From the NCBI GenBank assembly GCA_942492205.1, contig CALODT010000003.1, positions 124,001-188,000 of the forward strand: a DNA stretch of 64,000 nt, written 5' to 3'. The stretch is from UBA1847 sp942492205 (GTDB taxonomy: Bacteria > Pseudomonadota > Gammaproteobacteria > Steroidobacterales > Woeseiaceae). How positions within the stretch are numbered: the stretch's first letter is position 1; the number at the start of each line of letters is the position of its first letter. Positions 25,380-32,490 of this stretch are shown here, one piece after another. The position numbers were made by a program, and so were the translations under genes. The notes under the pieces were generated by a model. The model did not search any database. It was not told the origin of the DNA and saw only the letters and a list, made by a program, of their open reading frames with translations.

Positions 25380-26273
25380 TCAGGCGGCTGTCATGCGCGC
25401 AAGTGCTTCGCGATACTTCTCCCCGGTCCGCGCGAGCACATCGGCCGGCAATTCCGGCCCTGGCGGGGTTTTGTCCCAGTCCAGCGTGTCGAGATAATCC
25501 CGTACAAACTGCTTGTCGAAGCTTGGTGGGCTGATACCAGGTCGGTAAGCGTCCACAGGCCAGAATCGCGAGGAGTCGGGTGTCAGCACTTCATCGATAA
25601 TATGGAGTCTTCCTTCGTCGTCGAGGCCAAACTCGAACTTGGTGTCGGCAATGATAATGCCGCGTTGCAGTGCGTAGGCTGCTGCGCGTTCGTAGATCTC
25701 GATGGATACGTCGCGGACACGCTTTGCCAGCTTCTCGCCAATTAGATCGACGACCCCTTCGAAGCTGATGTTCTCGTCATGGCTGCCGGACGGTGCCTTG
25801 CTCGACGGCGTGAACAGTGTCTGCGGCAGCTTGTCAGCCTGCTGCATGCCCTCGGGAAGCCCAATGCCACATACCCTGCCAGTCTCCTGGTAATCGCGCC
25901 AGCCGGAGCCGATCAGGTAGCCGCGAACGACTGCCTCGACCGGGAGCGGGCGCAGCCGCTTCACGACCAGCGATCGGCCGCGAAGTTGCTGACGCGTCTC
26001 GGGGTCCTTGACGACGTCATCCACGGTCAGGTCTGTCAGCTGAGTGTCGATGATGTCGCTCATCATGCGAAACCAGAATAGCGATATCCTGGTAAGCACC
26101 TCACCTTTGCCAGGAATCGGATCGGGCAGCACGACGTCATAAGCCGACAAGCGATCCGTGGTGACGATCAACAGGTGTTGGTCGTCGACGCCGTAGATAT
26201 CCCTGACCTTGCCGCGCCCCAGTAACGGGAGCTCTGGAACTGAAGATTCGAATAATACGTCGGAACTGCTCAT
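25380..26273 (-). CDS. purC: Phosphoribosylaminoimidazole-succinocarboxamide synthase
   Basis: Joins aspartate to CAIR in purine biosynthesis. This is the longer (297-residue) SAICAR synthetase type. Seen: LLGRGKVRDIYGVDDQHLLIVTTDRLSAYDVVLP in two blocks, the EAVVRGYLIGSGWRDYQ segment, FTPSSKAPSGSHDENISF and DTKFEFGLDDEGRLHIIDEVLTPDSSRFW region. It reads leftwards, divergent from djlA with 140 bases between the starts. Separated from purE-purK by 3 kb. Confidence 0.97.
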   Translation of the reverse strand: MSSSDVLFESSVPELPLLGRGKVRDIYGVDDQHLLIVTTDRLSAYDVVLPDPIPGKGEVLTRISLFWFRMMSDIIDTQLTDLTVDDVVKDPETRQQLRGRSLVVKRLRPLPVEAVVRGYLIGSGWRDYQETGRVCGIGLPEGMQQADKLPQTLFTPSSKAPSGSHDENISFEGVVDLIGEKLAKRVRDVSIEIYERAAAYALQRGIIIADTKFEFGLDDEGRLHIIDEVLTPDSSRFWPVDAYRPGISPPSFDKQFVRDYLDTLDWDKTPPGPELPADVLARTGEKYREALARMTAA

Positions 26274-26413
26274 CGCCGGGCGTCCATCAATGCGGAAGTT
26301 GACAGCTCATGATCGCTGCTTCGCTGCAGGCAGGCAAGCGCTGAACATAGGAATGGCCGCGAACAAACGTTAGGATTGACCCTCGCTGAGCCACTTGAAG
26401 TCTGGATTCCGTA

Positions 26414-27208
26414 TTGTACTGGGGCAAGATCATTGGCACGTTGGCCGGGCTGCTGACACTCAAGCCCTGGTTCGCCTTACTGGGCCTTTTTCTTGGCCAC
26501 CAGTTTGACCGCGGATTTGCTGATCGATTTCGTGCGTTCGAAAAGCAGGGCGCTGAAATCGGTCGCGTGTCCGATGCGTTCGTGCGAGTGCTGTTCCAGA
26601 GTATGGGGCACCTCGCCAAGGTGGACGGGCGAGTTTCGGAGGAAGAGATTCGGGCGGCCCGACTCATCATGCATCGACTTGGCCTGAGTCCGGCCAATGT
26701 TCGGCGCGCCATTGCCTGGTTTGACGACGGCAAACGACCGGGCTTCCCGCTGGCTGAGACAATACGCGAGGCGCGACGCAGCAGTGTGCGCAGCGCCGCG
26801 CAGCGAACGGTGTTTGTTCGCCTGTTGCTCGAAGTGGTTCTGGCCAAGGATGCTCTGAGCAACGACGAGCGGGCGCTTATCTGGATCGTCTGCACGGAGC
26901 TGGATATCGGACGCGTCGAACTGGCCCAACTTGAGGCGATGATACGCGCGCAGAAAGGCTTCAAGCGCTCGCCGGCCGGTGACGCGGATGCGGCCCGCAT
27001 TCGTGGCGCCTATGAGGCGCTTGGCATGTCGCCCGAAGCAAGCAACGACGAGATCAAGAAGGCTTACAGACGGCTGATGAACCGCAATCATCCGGACAAG
27101 ATTTCCGGGAGCAATCCGAACGCTTCGGAACTCGCCGAGGCAGAGCGGCGCACACGTGAAGTGCGCGGTGCATACGAGATGCTCAAAGCGAGGCGCTCCA
27201 TTCGATGA
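26414..27208 (+). CDS. djlA: Membrane-anchored DnaJ-like co-chaperone DjlA
   Basis: Type III J-domain protein that stimulates DnaK at the inner membrane. Seen: an N-terminal hydrophobic segment with Gly spacing (IIGTLAGLLTLKPWFALLGLFLGHQFD, residues about 6-32), a TerB-like helical domain (residues about 50-180, MGHLAKVDGRVSEEEI and LAKDALSNDE), and a C-terminal J domain with YEALGMSPEASNDEIKKAYR and the HPD motif (NHPDK). The start is a TTG at 26414, since no ATG precedes the membrane segment. The 264-residue length is typical. Confidence 0.93.
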   Translation: MYWGKIIGTLAGLLTLKPWFALLGLFLGHQFDRGFADRFRAFEKQGAEIGRVSDAFVRVLFQSMGHLAKVDGRVSEEEIRAARLIMHRLGLSPANVRRAIAWFDDGKRPGFPLAETIREARRSSVRSAAQRTVFVRLLLEVVLAKDALSNDERALIWIVCTELDIGRVELAQLEAMIRAQKGFKRSPAGDADAARIRGAYEALGMSPEASNDEIKKAYRRLMNRNHPDKISGSNPNASELAEAERRTREVRGAYEMLKARRSIR

Positions 27209-27265
27209 ACTGTTGCAATACCTGTCCTTGAGGTAAAGTTGCGAAAACAGCTATCGGGAGCGCCC

Positions 27266-27934
27266 GTGACACCACTCATTGCCCCATCCATACTCTCCGC
27301 TGATTTCGCTCGCCTGGGCGACGACGTTCGCGCGGTGCTGGATGCGGGCGCCGACATCGTTCATTTCGATGTGATGGACAATCATTTCGTGCCAAACCTG
27401 ACAATTGGCCCGCTGATCTGCGAAGCATTACGCGACTACGGTATTGAGGCGCCGATCGATGTCCACCTGATGGTAGAGCCCGTCGATCGCATAATTCCGG
27501 ACTTTGCCAAGGCCGGCGCCAGCTACATTACGTTTCACCCGGAAGCGAGCCGCCATGTTGATCGAACGCTCGGCCTTATTCACGACGAGGGGTGCAAGGC
27601 CGGGCTGGTGTTCAATCCGGCAACGCCGCTCGACTGGCTCGAATATGTCGTCGACAAGCTCGACATGGTGTTGTTGATGTCGGTAAACCCGGGATTCGGC
27701 GGCCAGAAGTTTATTCCGTCGGCTCTCGACAAATTGCGACAGGCGCGCAAGATCATCGCCGCAAGTGGCCGCGAGATACGGCTCGAGATAGACGGTGGGG
27801 TCAAGGTGGGCAATATCCGTGATATTGCGGCGGCGGGCGCGGATACGTTTGTGGCCGGCTCGGCTATTTTCGGTAGCGCTGACTACGCAGCCACGATTGC
27901 GGCAATGAAAGAGGAGATAGCCGCTGCCAGATAA
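27266..27934 (+). CDS. rpe: Ribulose-phosphate 3-epimerase
   Basis: Interconverts ribulose 5-phosphate and xylulose 5-phosphate in the pentose phosphate pathway. Seen: IAPSILSADFARLGDDV, DIVHFDVMDNHFVPNLTIGP (metal-binding His and Asp), PIDVHLMVEPVD, SVNPGFGGQKFIPSALDKL and IDGGVKVGNI. GTG 27266 is chosen over TTG 27239: it has GGGAG 5 bases upstream and gives the usual P-L-I-A-P-S start and a 222-residue product. Works on the same sugar-phosphate pool as rpiA at 31.7-32.4 kb. Confidence 0.95.
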   Translation: MTPLIAPSILSADFARLGDDVRAVLDAGADIVHFDVMDNHFVPNLTIGPLICEALRDYGIEAPIDVHLMVEPVDRIIPDFAKAGASYITFHPEASRHVDRTLGLIHDEGCKAGLVFNPATPLDWLEYVVDKLDMVLLMSVNPGFGGQKFIPSALDKLRQARKIIAASGREIRLEIDGGVKVGNIRDIAAAGADTFVAGSAIFGSADYAATIAAMKEEIAAAR

Positions 27935-28032
27935 ACCAGGAGCTCCAAAGAACGCCTCAAGACGCTCATCTTCGCTGGGATTTCGACCACCAGACGACGC
28001 CTGGCGGGACATCCGCCAGCCTGGCGCTGCCC

Positions 28033-28686
28033 TCAGATTTTTCGGTTCGGGCGCGCCCCGTAAACAACAATCGTCTTGCCGCTGGCAGATACCAGGCCCT
28101 GTTCTTCCAGAACCTTGAGCACCCGGCCGGCCATTTCCCTGGAACAGCCCACGAGGCGGCTGAGTTCCTGCCGGCTGACTTTGATCTGCATGCCGTCCGG
28201 ATGGGTCATCGCATCCGGTTCGTTGCAAAGATCCATGATGGCGTGAGCGACGCGGCCGGTCACGTCGACGAAAGCGAGGTCACCCAGCTTGCGGTTGGTG
28301 CGATCAAGCCGGGTTGCGAGCTGCGTGGCGAGTTCGAACACCAGTCCCGGGCTTTCGCTGGCGATCTGTCGGAAACGCGGGTACGTCATTTCTGCGATTT
28401 CACATTCGGTGCGGGTTCGAACCCAGGCGCTGCGGGTCGGCTGCTCATAGAACAGTCCCATCTCGCCGAAGAACTGTCCCTTGTTGAGGTAGGCGAGAAC
28501 CATCTCATTGCCGTCCTCGTCCTCGATCATGACTTCCACCGAGCCATCGACGATGTAGTACAAAACGTCCGGCAGATCGCCGGCATGAATCATGACTGTC
28601 TTTGACGGTACGGTGCGCACGCGGCAGTAGCTCAGAAAGCGATTAATGGCCGGCACATCACTGAGATTCTTGACTGTTGTCTGCAT
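28033..28686 (-). CDS. crp: cAMP receptor protein (Crp/Vfr)
   Basis: Global cAMP-responsive transcription regulator. Seen: the cyclic-nucleotide pocket with GQFFGEMGLFYEQPTRSAWVR (Arg and Ser equivalent to R82 and S83 of E. coli CRP, split over residues 70-90), the dimer helix LGDLAFVDVTGRVAHAIMDL, MTHPDGMQIKVSRQEL and the DNA-recognition helix GCSREMAGRVLKVLEEQGL, which keeps the R-E-R residues that read TGTGA half-sites. The 217-residue length and the strong similarity to CRP favour Crp/Vfr over an Fnr type. It is followed leftward by a convergent rpe and preceded by coq7, as in pseudomonads, where coq7 neighbours vfr. Confidence 0.95.
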   Translation of the reverse strand: MQTTVKNLSDVPAINRFLSYCRVRTVPSKTVMIHAGDLPDVLYYIVDGSVEVMIEDEDGNEMVLAYLNKGQFFGEMGLFYEQPTRSAWVRTRTECEIAEMTYPRFRQIASESPGLVFELATQLATRLDRTNRKLGDLAFVDVTGRVAHAIMDLCNEPDAMTHPDGMQIKVSRQELSRLVGCSREMAGRVLKVLEEQGLVSASGKTIVVYGARPNRKI

Positions 28687-28789
28687 TACTTAATCCTCGC
28701 CCCTGTTGCGCTACTCTTTTAATACAGATAGCCTGCCAGAGCAAGCTAAGTCCGTGTTTTGTCGTGGTTTATCGTCGCCCTTCGGTGCG

Positions 28790-29434
28790 TTAAACCCAAT
28801 ACGCCGTCCGCGTCATAACCTTTGCCGTCAGTCGCATCAGGCGCTTTACCGGCCGTGGCAGATCTGCGGCGCCTGCTTCAAGCGCTTTCTGGCCATGTTC
28901 GGCTTCCTCATCGCGCATCTGTTCGATGATGGCACGGCTCCTTGCATCTTCGGCAGGTAAGCCGTCAAGGTGGCTTTCCAGGTGCTCAACAACCTGCTTT
29001 TCGGTTTCAGCGATAAAGCCGAGACTCCATTTGTCCCCGAGAATGCCGCTTACCGCACCAATCGCGTAGGCACCGGCGTACCAGAGCGGACTCAGCTTAC
29101 TCGGTTTCTCACCAAGCTCCTGAATGCGCTCCTCACACCACGCAAGATGATCGTATTCCTCGGCAGCGGCCTGCTGCATTTGCTGCTCGATGTCTGAATC
29201 ACGCGCAACCGAAGCGTGCCCCCGATACAAGGCCTGCGCTGCAACTTCGCCGGCGTGGTTGACTCGCATGAGACCTGCGGCGTGCGACTTCTGACTGGTT
29301 GTGAGCGGCGGTTCCTTAATCAGACCGGCCGGATTCTCACGAGCCCCGCGCCCGGCGGGTGCCGCTATCGTGCGCAACGCGTCGTCCGCTCCGGAGAGCA
29401 GTCGGTCCAAAGTGGAAAGTTCACGATTTTTCAC
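28790..29434 (-). CDS. coq7: Demethoxyubiquinone hydroxylase Coq7
   Basis: Di-iron monooxygenase of the last hydroxylation step in ubiquinone synthesis, an aerobic alternative to UbiF. Seen: the four-helix ligand set MRVNHAGEVAAQALYRG, AAEEYDHLAWCEERI, ETEKQVVEHLESH and MRDEEAEHGQKAL, giving the repeated E and ExxH ligands, with an N-terminal extension (TLDRLLSGADDALRTI) typical of gammaproteobacterial Coq7. The product has 214 residues. Its presence with ubiH and ubiI in the window points to aerobic respiration. Confidence 0.95.
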   Translation of the reverse strand: MKNRELSTLDRLLSGADDALRTIAAPAGRGARENPAGLIKEPPLTTSQKSHAAGLMRVNHAGEVAAQALYRGHASVARDSDIEQQMQQAAAEEYDHLAWCEERIQELGEKPSKLSPLWYAGAYAIGAVSGILGDKWSLGFIAETEKQVVEHLESHLDGLPAEDARSRAIIEQMRDEEAEHGQKALEAGAADLPRPVKRLMRLTAKVMTRTAYWV

Positions 29435-29522
29435 TCTTCAAGTATAGCGGACCGTCGTTGAGAGACGGTATACTCCGCGGTCTTTTTTTGACAGTAACAC
29501 CGGATTCTTCAGGAGAAAGAGC

Positions 29523-30236
29523 ATGAAACTGCGTTTCCCAATTATCGTTGCAGCACTGCTGGCGCCCATGACACTAATGGCACAGGAGGAAGAAAAGAGC
29601 CCCTGGAGCGGGAAAGCCACGCTGGGCTACCTGGCTACCTCCGGCAATACCGAGAACTCAACGCTGAATACGGCCGTCGAGGTGGGGTTTGCGACCGGCA
29701 AGTGGCAGCACACGGCGAACGCTGCAGCGATCAACGCGTCCGAGAATAAGGTCACGACGGCCGAGGCCTATCAGCTAGGCTGGAAGACGGAGCGAAATCT
29801 GACGGATAAAGATTTCGTTTTCGGTCGTTTGCAGTGGCGCAAGGACAACTTTGGAGCGTTTGATACGCAGTTCTCGCAGACGGTGGGCTACGGACGGCGT
29901 GTCATCGATACCGACAGGCACCACCTCAATGTTGAGGCAGGCGTTGGTGCGCGGCAGTCAGAGACGCAGGCAGGTCTCACGGAGAACGAGACGATCTTCC
30001 GGGGAGGCGCATACTATAAGTGGCAGTTCAGTGAGACTGCCGAGTTTCGCCAGGACCTGACGTTCGAGTCTGGCTCCGAAAATACCTATACGGAGTCCGT
30101 ATCTGCGGTCTCTGCCCAGCTACTTGGCTCGCTTGCTTTGGTCGCGTCGTTCACGGTCAAGAACAACTCAGATGTGCCTGCGTTGACCGAGAAAACCGAT
30201 ACGTTTACGGCGCTGTCGCTCGAATACGCTTTTTAA
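29523..30236 (+). CDS. DUF481 (YdiY-like) outer-membrane protein
   Basis: Family of putative salt-induced outer-membrane beta-barrel proteins with no settled function. Seen: a signal peptide (MKLRFPIIVAALLAPMTLMA, cleaved before QEEEKS), then the family opening WSGKATLGYLATSGNTENSTL, alternating beta-strands throughout and a terminal aromatic residue (SLEYAF), the usual signal for BAM-dependent barrel insertion. It has 237 residues. A TATACT -10-like hexamer lies at about 29468 and AGGAGA a few bases before the ATG. A strong hairpin lies 55 bases downstream. Confidence 0.9.
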   Translation: MKLRFPIIVAALLAPMTLMAQEEEKSPWSGKATLGYLATSGNTENSTLNTAVEVGFATGKWQHTANAAAINASENKVTTAEAYQLGWKTERNLTDKDFVFGRLQWRKDNFGAFDTQFSQTVGYGRRVIDTDRHHLNVEAGVGARQSETQAGLTENETIFRGGAYYKWQFSETAEFRQDLTFESGSENTYTESVSAVSAQLLGSLALVASFTVKNNSDVPALTEKTDTFTALSLEYAF

Positions 30237-30291
30237 ACGGCGCCGGGAACGGGCAGGGCCCGTCCGTTTCGACCGTAAGTTATTGAAAAAT

Positions 30292-30331
30292 AAAGAGCCA
30301 GTGCGCTACTTCGCCAGCGCACTGGCTCTTT
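30292..30331. terminator. Bidirectional terminator-like hairpin between DUF481 gene and rplM
   Basis: A perfect 16-base stem, 30292-30307 with 30316-30331, closes an 8-base ACTTCGCC loop. On the + strand it ends in CTCTTT and would terminate the DUF481 transcript. On the minus strand it is followed by TTTATTTTTC, a better T tract, so leftward transcripts are stopped too. It lies just before the rplM promoter. Confidence 0.75.
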
Positions 30332-30349
30332 AAGAAATGCCGTGATTGT

Positions 30350-30378
30350 TTGCAATAGCGTGGTGGCTACAGTAGAAT
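30350..30378 (+). promoter_or_regulatory. Sigma-70 promoter of rplM-rpsI
   Basis: TTGCAA (30350-30355), a 17-base spacer and TAGAAT (30373-30378) match the consensus well. Transcription would start near 30385, leaving a leader of about 105 bases before rplM, room for the kind of autoregulatory structure known upstream of rplM in E. coli. Confidence 0.65.
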
Positions 30379-30490
30379 TTCGCGCCTTTCGCCGCTCCTG
30401 CGTCCTATTCTCGCGTGGGCGGCAGCCGGGGGTCCCGGAAGCAACTAGACCCGCATACAAAACGAATATTCCCTGACGGACATCAGAATT

Positions 30491-30925
30491 ATGAAGACGT
30501 TTTCTGCAAAACCTGCAGAGGTTCGCCGCGACTGGTACGTGGTTGACGCAACGGGCAAGACGCTGGGTCGTCTGTCCACTGAGATTGCGCGCCGCCTGCG
30601 TGGCAAGCACAAGCCCGAGTACACGCCACACGTGGACACTGGTGACTACATCGTGGTGGTCAATGCCGAGAAGGTCCGCGTTACCGGCAACAAGCTCAAA
30701 GACAAGATCTATCACCACCACACGGGATACATTGGCAATCTGAAGTCTGTGTCGCTGGAGAAGATGCTCGACGAGACGCCTGAGCGTGTTCTGCAGTTTG
30801 CGGTGAAAGGCATGCTGCCGCGCGGACCGCTGGGACGCCAGATGCTGAGCAAACTTCGTGTATTTGCAGGCCCGACACACAACCATACTGCGCAGCAGCC
30901 GATTCCACTGGATGTAAGTGCCTGA
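30491..30925 (+). CDS. rplM: 50S ribosomal protein L13
   Basis: uL13, an early-assembling large-subunit protein. Seen: MKTFSAKPAEVRRDWYVVDA, GKTLGRLSTEIARRLRGKHK, TPHVDTGDYIVVVNAEKV, KGMLPRGPLGRQM and the HNHTAQQP end. It has 144 residues (E. coli 142). It is followed 29 bases later by rpsI, the universal rplM-rpsI pair. Confidence 0.98.
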   Translation: MKTFSAKPAEVRRDWYVVDATGKTLGRLSTEIARRLRGKHKPEYTPHVDTGDYIVVVNAEKVRVTGNKLKDKIYHHHTGYIGNLKSVSLEKMLDETPERVLQFAVKGMLPRGPLGRQMLSKLRVFAGPTHNHTAQQPIPLDVSA

Positions 30926-30954
30926 AGCCGGCTCTTACGTATTGAGACAAGACT

Positions 30955-31347
30955 ATGAGTGACACATTTTTCTACGGAACTGGCCGCCGCAAGACATCAA
31001 CGGCACGGGTATTCCTGCAGCCTGGAAGTGGCGAGATCACCGTCAACAAGCGACCACTGGCTACCTTCTTTGGGCGAAAGACTGCTCAGATGATCGTTCG
31101 TCAGCCGCTGGAGCACACGCAATTGACCGACCGATTCAATGTCAACGTTACCGTCAAGGGTGGCGGCACGACCGGTCAGGCAGGTGCTATCAGGCATGGA
31201 CTGACCCGAGCCCTGATGGCGTACGATGAGTCACTGCGCCCGGCGCTGCGCAAAGCCGGCTTCGTGACTCGCGATGCCCGCGAGGTAGAGCGCAAGAAGG
31301 TCGGTTTGCGAAAGGCACGTCGCGCTACGCAGTACTCCAAGCGCTAA
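30955..31347 (+). CDS. rpsI: 30S ribosomal protein S9
   Basis: uS9, whose C-terminal tail touches the P-site tRNA. Seen: FFYGTGRRKTSTARVFLQPG, GGGTTGQAGAIRHGLTRAL and the C-terminal RKKVGLRKARRATQYSKR with the conserved final Lys-Arg. It has 130 residues, as in E. coli. The tRNA-Gln gene follows 30 bases later, before any terminator, so both are probably in one transcript. Confidence 0.98.
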   Translation: MSDTFFYGTGRRKTSTARVFLQPGSGEITVNKRPLATFFGRKTAQMIVRQPLEHTQLTDRFNVNVTVKGGGTTGQAGAIRHGLTRALMAYDESLRPALRKAGFVTRDAREVERKKVGLRKARRATQYSKR

Positions 31348-32356
31348 GGCAGGTTCGAGACAACCGATCTCTTTCATTGGGGGATCGTCTAGCGGTAGGA
31401 CTGCGGACTCTGACTCCGCCAACGGGGGTTCGAATCCCTCTCCCCCAGCCAAACAAGAAAAGACCCCGCTCGTCGGGGTCTTTTTTTGTTTTGATCGAGC
31501 CGAGGGTTCGAAGCGCAGGGTTCGACCCGAGGCACGCGACAGCGTGCCGACAGTCGCCGCCGCAAAGCGGCGCGACCATCCCTCTCCCCCAGCCAAACAA
31601 AAAAGGACCCCGCTCGTCGGGGTCTTTTTTTGTTTTGATCGAGCCGGGAGGGTTCGAAGCCCAGGGTTCGACCGAGGCACGCGAAGCTAGGCGGAAACCG
31701 AGCTGAAATTCCCGGACGCCCGTGTTATTGGCAATCAGCAGGATATCAGCGGGTCGGTGCGCGAAGATCCCGACGGTGACCACGCCCGGAATCCGGTTGA
31801 TTCGAGCTTCCATCTCTATCGGGTTGGTAATCTGAAGATCTTCGACGTCGAGAATATGATTGCCATTGTCGGTAACGAAACCCTCTCGCCACACGGGATT
31901 CCCTCGCATCTTCAGCATTTGGCGTGCAACGAACTCCTGGGCCATCGGTAAAACTTCGATCGGCACCGGGAATTTCCCGAGCATGCCGACCAGCTTGGAT
32001 TCGTCAACGATGCATATGAACTTGCGCGCCGCTGCGGCGAGAACCTTCTCTCGTGTCAATGCGCCGCCACCACCTTTGATTAAATGCAGGTGCTTATTGC
32101 ATTCGTCGGCGCCATCAATGTAGACATCGAGATCGCCTGCTTCATTCAGAGTCTTTACCGCGAAGCCTCGTTCCTTGAGAAGGGATGTGGTGGCCTTGGA
32201 ACTCGAGACGACACAGTCGATGCGGTCGCGGATATCTGGCAGCATGTCGATCAGGAAGTTCACGGTCGAGCCCGTGCCGACACCAAGAACAGTGCCCGGC
32301 GCAATGAACTCCAGGGCCGCTCTGGCAGCGTTACTCTTTTGGAGAGAAGCATCCAT
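31325..32356 (-). CDS. rpiA: Ribose-5-phosphate isomerase A with read-through 3' extension
   Basis: Interconverts ribose 5-phosphate and ribulose 5-phosphate. Residues 1 to about 219 are a complete RpiA: GTVLGVGTGSTVNFLID, SSSKATT, DVYIDGADE, IKGGGGALTREK, the FICIVDESKLV and LGKFPVPIEVLP blocks, and GVVTVGIFAHRPADILLIAN. E. coli RpiA ends at residue 219, yet here no stop occurs: the frame runs on for about 124 codons through the tRNA-Gln/terminator repeat (GSIKTKKDPDERG twice) into the antisense of tRNA-Gln and the end of rpsI. The extension is clearly not ancestral protein. A terminator inside the frame suggests the mRNA usually ends without a stop codon. The functional part is about 31700-32356. 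Confidence 0.9.
   Translation of the reverse strand: MDASLQKSNAARAALEFIAPGTVLGVGTGSTVNFLIDMLPDIRDRIDCVVSSSKATTSLLKERGFAVKTLNEAGDLDVYIDGADECNKHLHLIKGGGGALTREKVLAAAARKFICIVDESKLVGMLGKFPVPIEVLPMAQEFVARQMLKMRGNPVWREGFVTDNGNHILDVEDLQITNPIEMEARINRIPGVVTVGIFAHRPADILLIANNTGVREFQLGFRLASRASVEPWASNPPGSIKTKKDPDERGPFLFGWGRGMVAPLCGGDCRHAVACLGSNPALRTLGSIKTKKDPDERGLFLFGWGRGIRTPVGGVRVRSPTARRSPNERDRLSRTCLSAWSTA
31378..31451 (+). tRNA. tRNA-Gln (anticodon CUG)
   Basis: Full cloverleaf with encoded CCA: acceptor TGGGGGA (31378-31384) with TCCCCCA (31441-31447), D-arm with AGCGGTA, anticodon stem GCGGA/TCCGC around loop CTCTGAC giving anticodon CUG, and T-arm GGGGGTTCGAATCCC. The weak U1-A72 pair is a known identity mark of tRNA-Gln. 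It reads CAG codons. The 3' half is duplicated 144 bases downstream. Confidence 0.95.
31458..31487 (+). terminator. Rho-independent terminator of rplM-rpsI-tRNA-Gln
   Basis: AGACCCCG (31461-31468), loop CTCGT, CGGGGTCT (31474-31481), then a run of T to 31487. The minus strand also shows TTTTCTTGTTT after the stem, so it can act in both directions. Confidence 0.9.
31599..31631. terminator. Second copy of the terminator, inside the rpiA reading frame
   Basis: GACCCCG (31606-31612), loop CTCGT, CGGGGTC (31618-31624), with seven T on the + side and, read leftwards, C followed by six T. For leftward rpiA transcription it falls within codons about 243-254, before any in-frame stop. Confidence 0.8.
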
Positions 32357-32421
32357 AGGGCCGTACTATAGTCAATTCCGGCCAAATTGCACATGCGACC
32401 AGCGCACAGTTCTCGGAAATG

Positions 32422-32446
32422 AAAAGAGCCCGCCGAAGCGGGCTCT
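32422..32446 (-). terminator. Terminator of the histone H1-like gene
   Basis: Read leftwards, AGAGCCCGC, a UUCG tetraloop, GCGGGCTCT and TTTC: a 9-base perfect stem (32438-32446 with 32425-32433) ending in T. It lies 45 bases after the gene stop and 66 bases before the rpiA start. Confidence 0.85.
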
Positions 32447-32490
32447 CTTGCTAGCTTGGGAAGAAGGCCTCTTCCTAAGCGTCCGGCTAA

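Larger units (their letters stand above)
31434..31684. repeat. Direct repeat of tRNA-Gln 3' end plus terminator (two copies)
   Basis: Copy 1 (31434-31539) and copy 2 (31578-31684), 144 bases apart and roughly 93% identical by eye, each hold the last 18 bases of tRNA-Gln with CCA, the AAACAA spacer, the CCCCG-CTCGT-CGGGG terminator, TTTTGATCGAGCC and a GGTTCGAAG/GGGTTCGACC tail. Differences are a few substitutions and two small indels. The 38 bases between hold a CGCCGC/GCGGCG hairpin. It looks like a segmental duplication or an att-like scar at a tRNA gene. rpiA, on the other strand, reads into it. Confidence 0.85.

Noticed and set aside
28001..28019. Hairpin CTGGCGG/CCGCCAG between rpe and crp as a terminator
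   Set aside because: The 7-base stem has no T run on either strand; it may slow polymerase but does not qualify as a rho-independent terminator.
31231..31706. Open frames in both directions over tRNA-Gln and the terminator repeats
   Set aside because: They are translations of tRNA and terminator DNA; such frames are a common false prediction. The rpiA extension is kept only because it continues a real gene without a stop.
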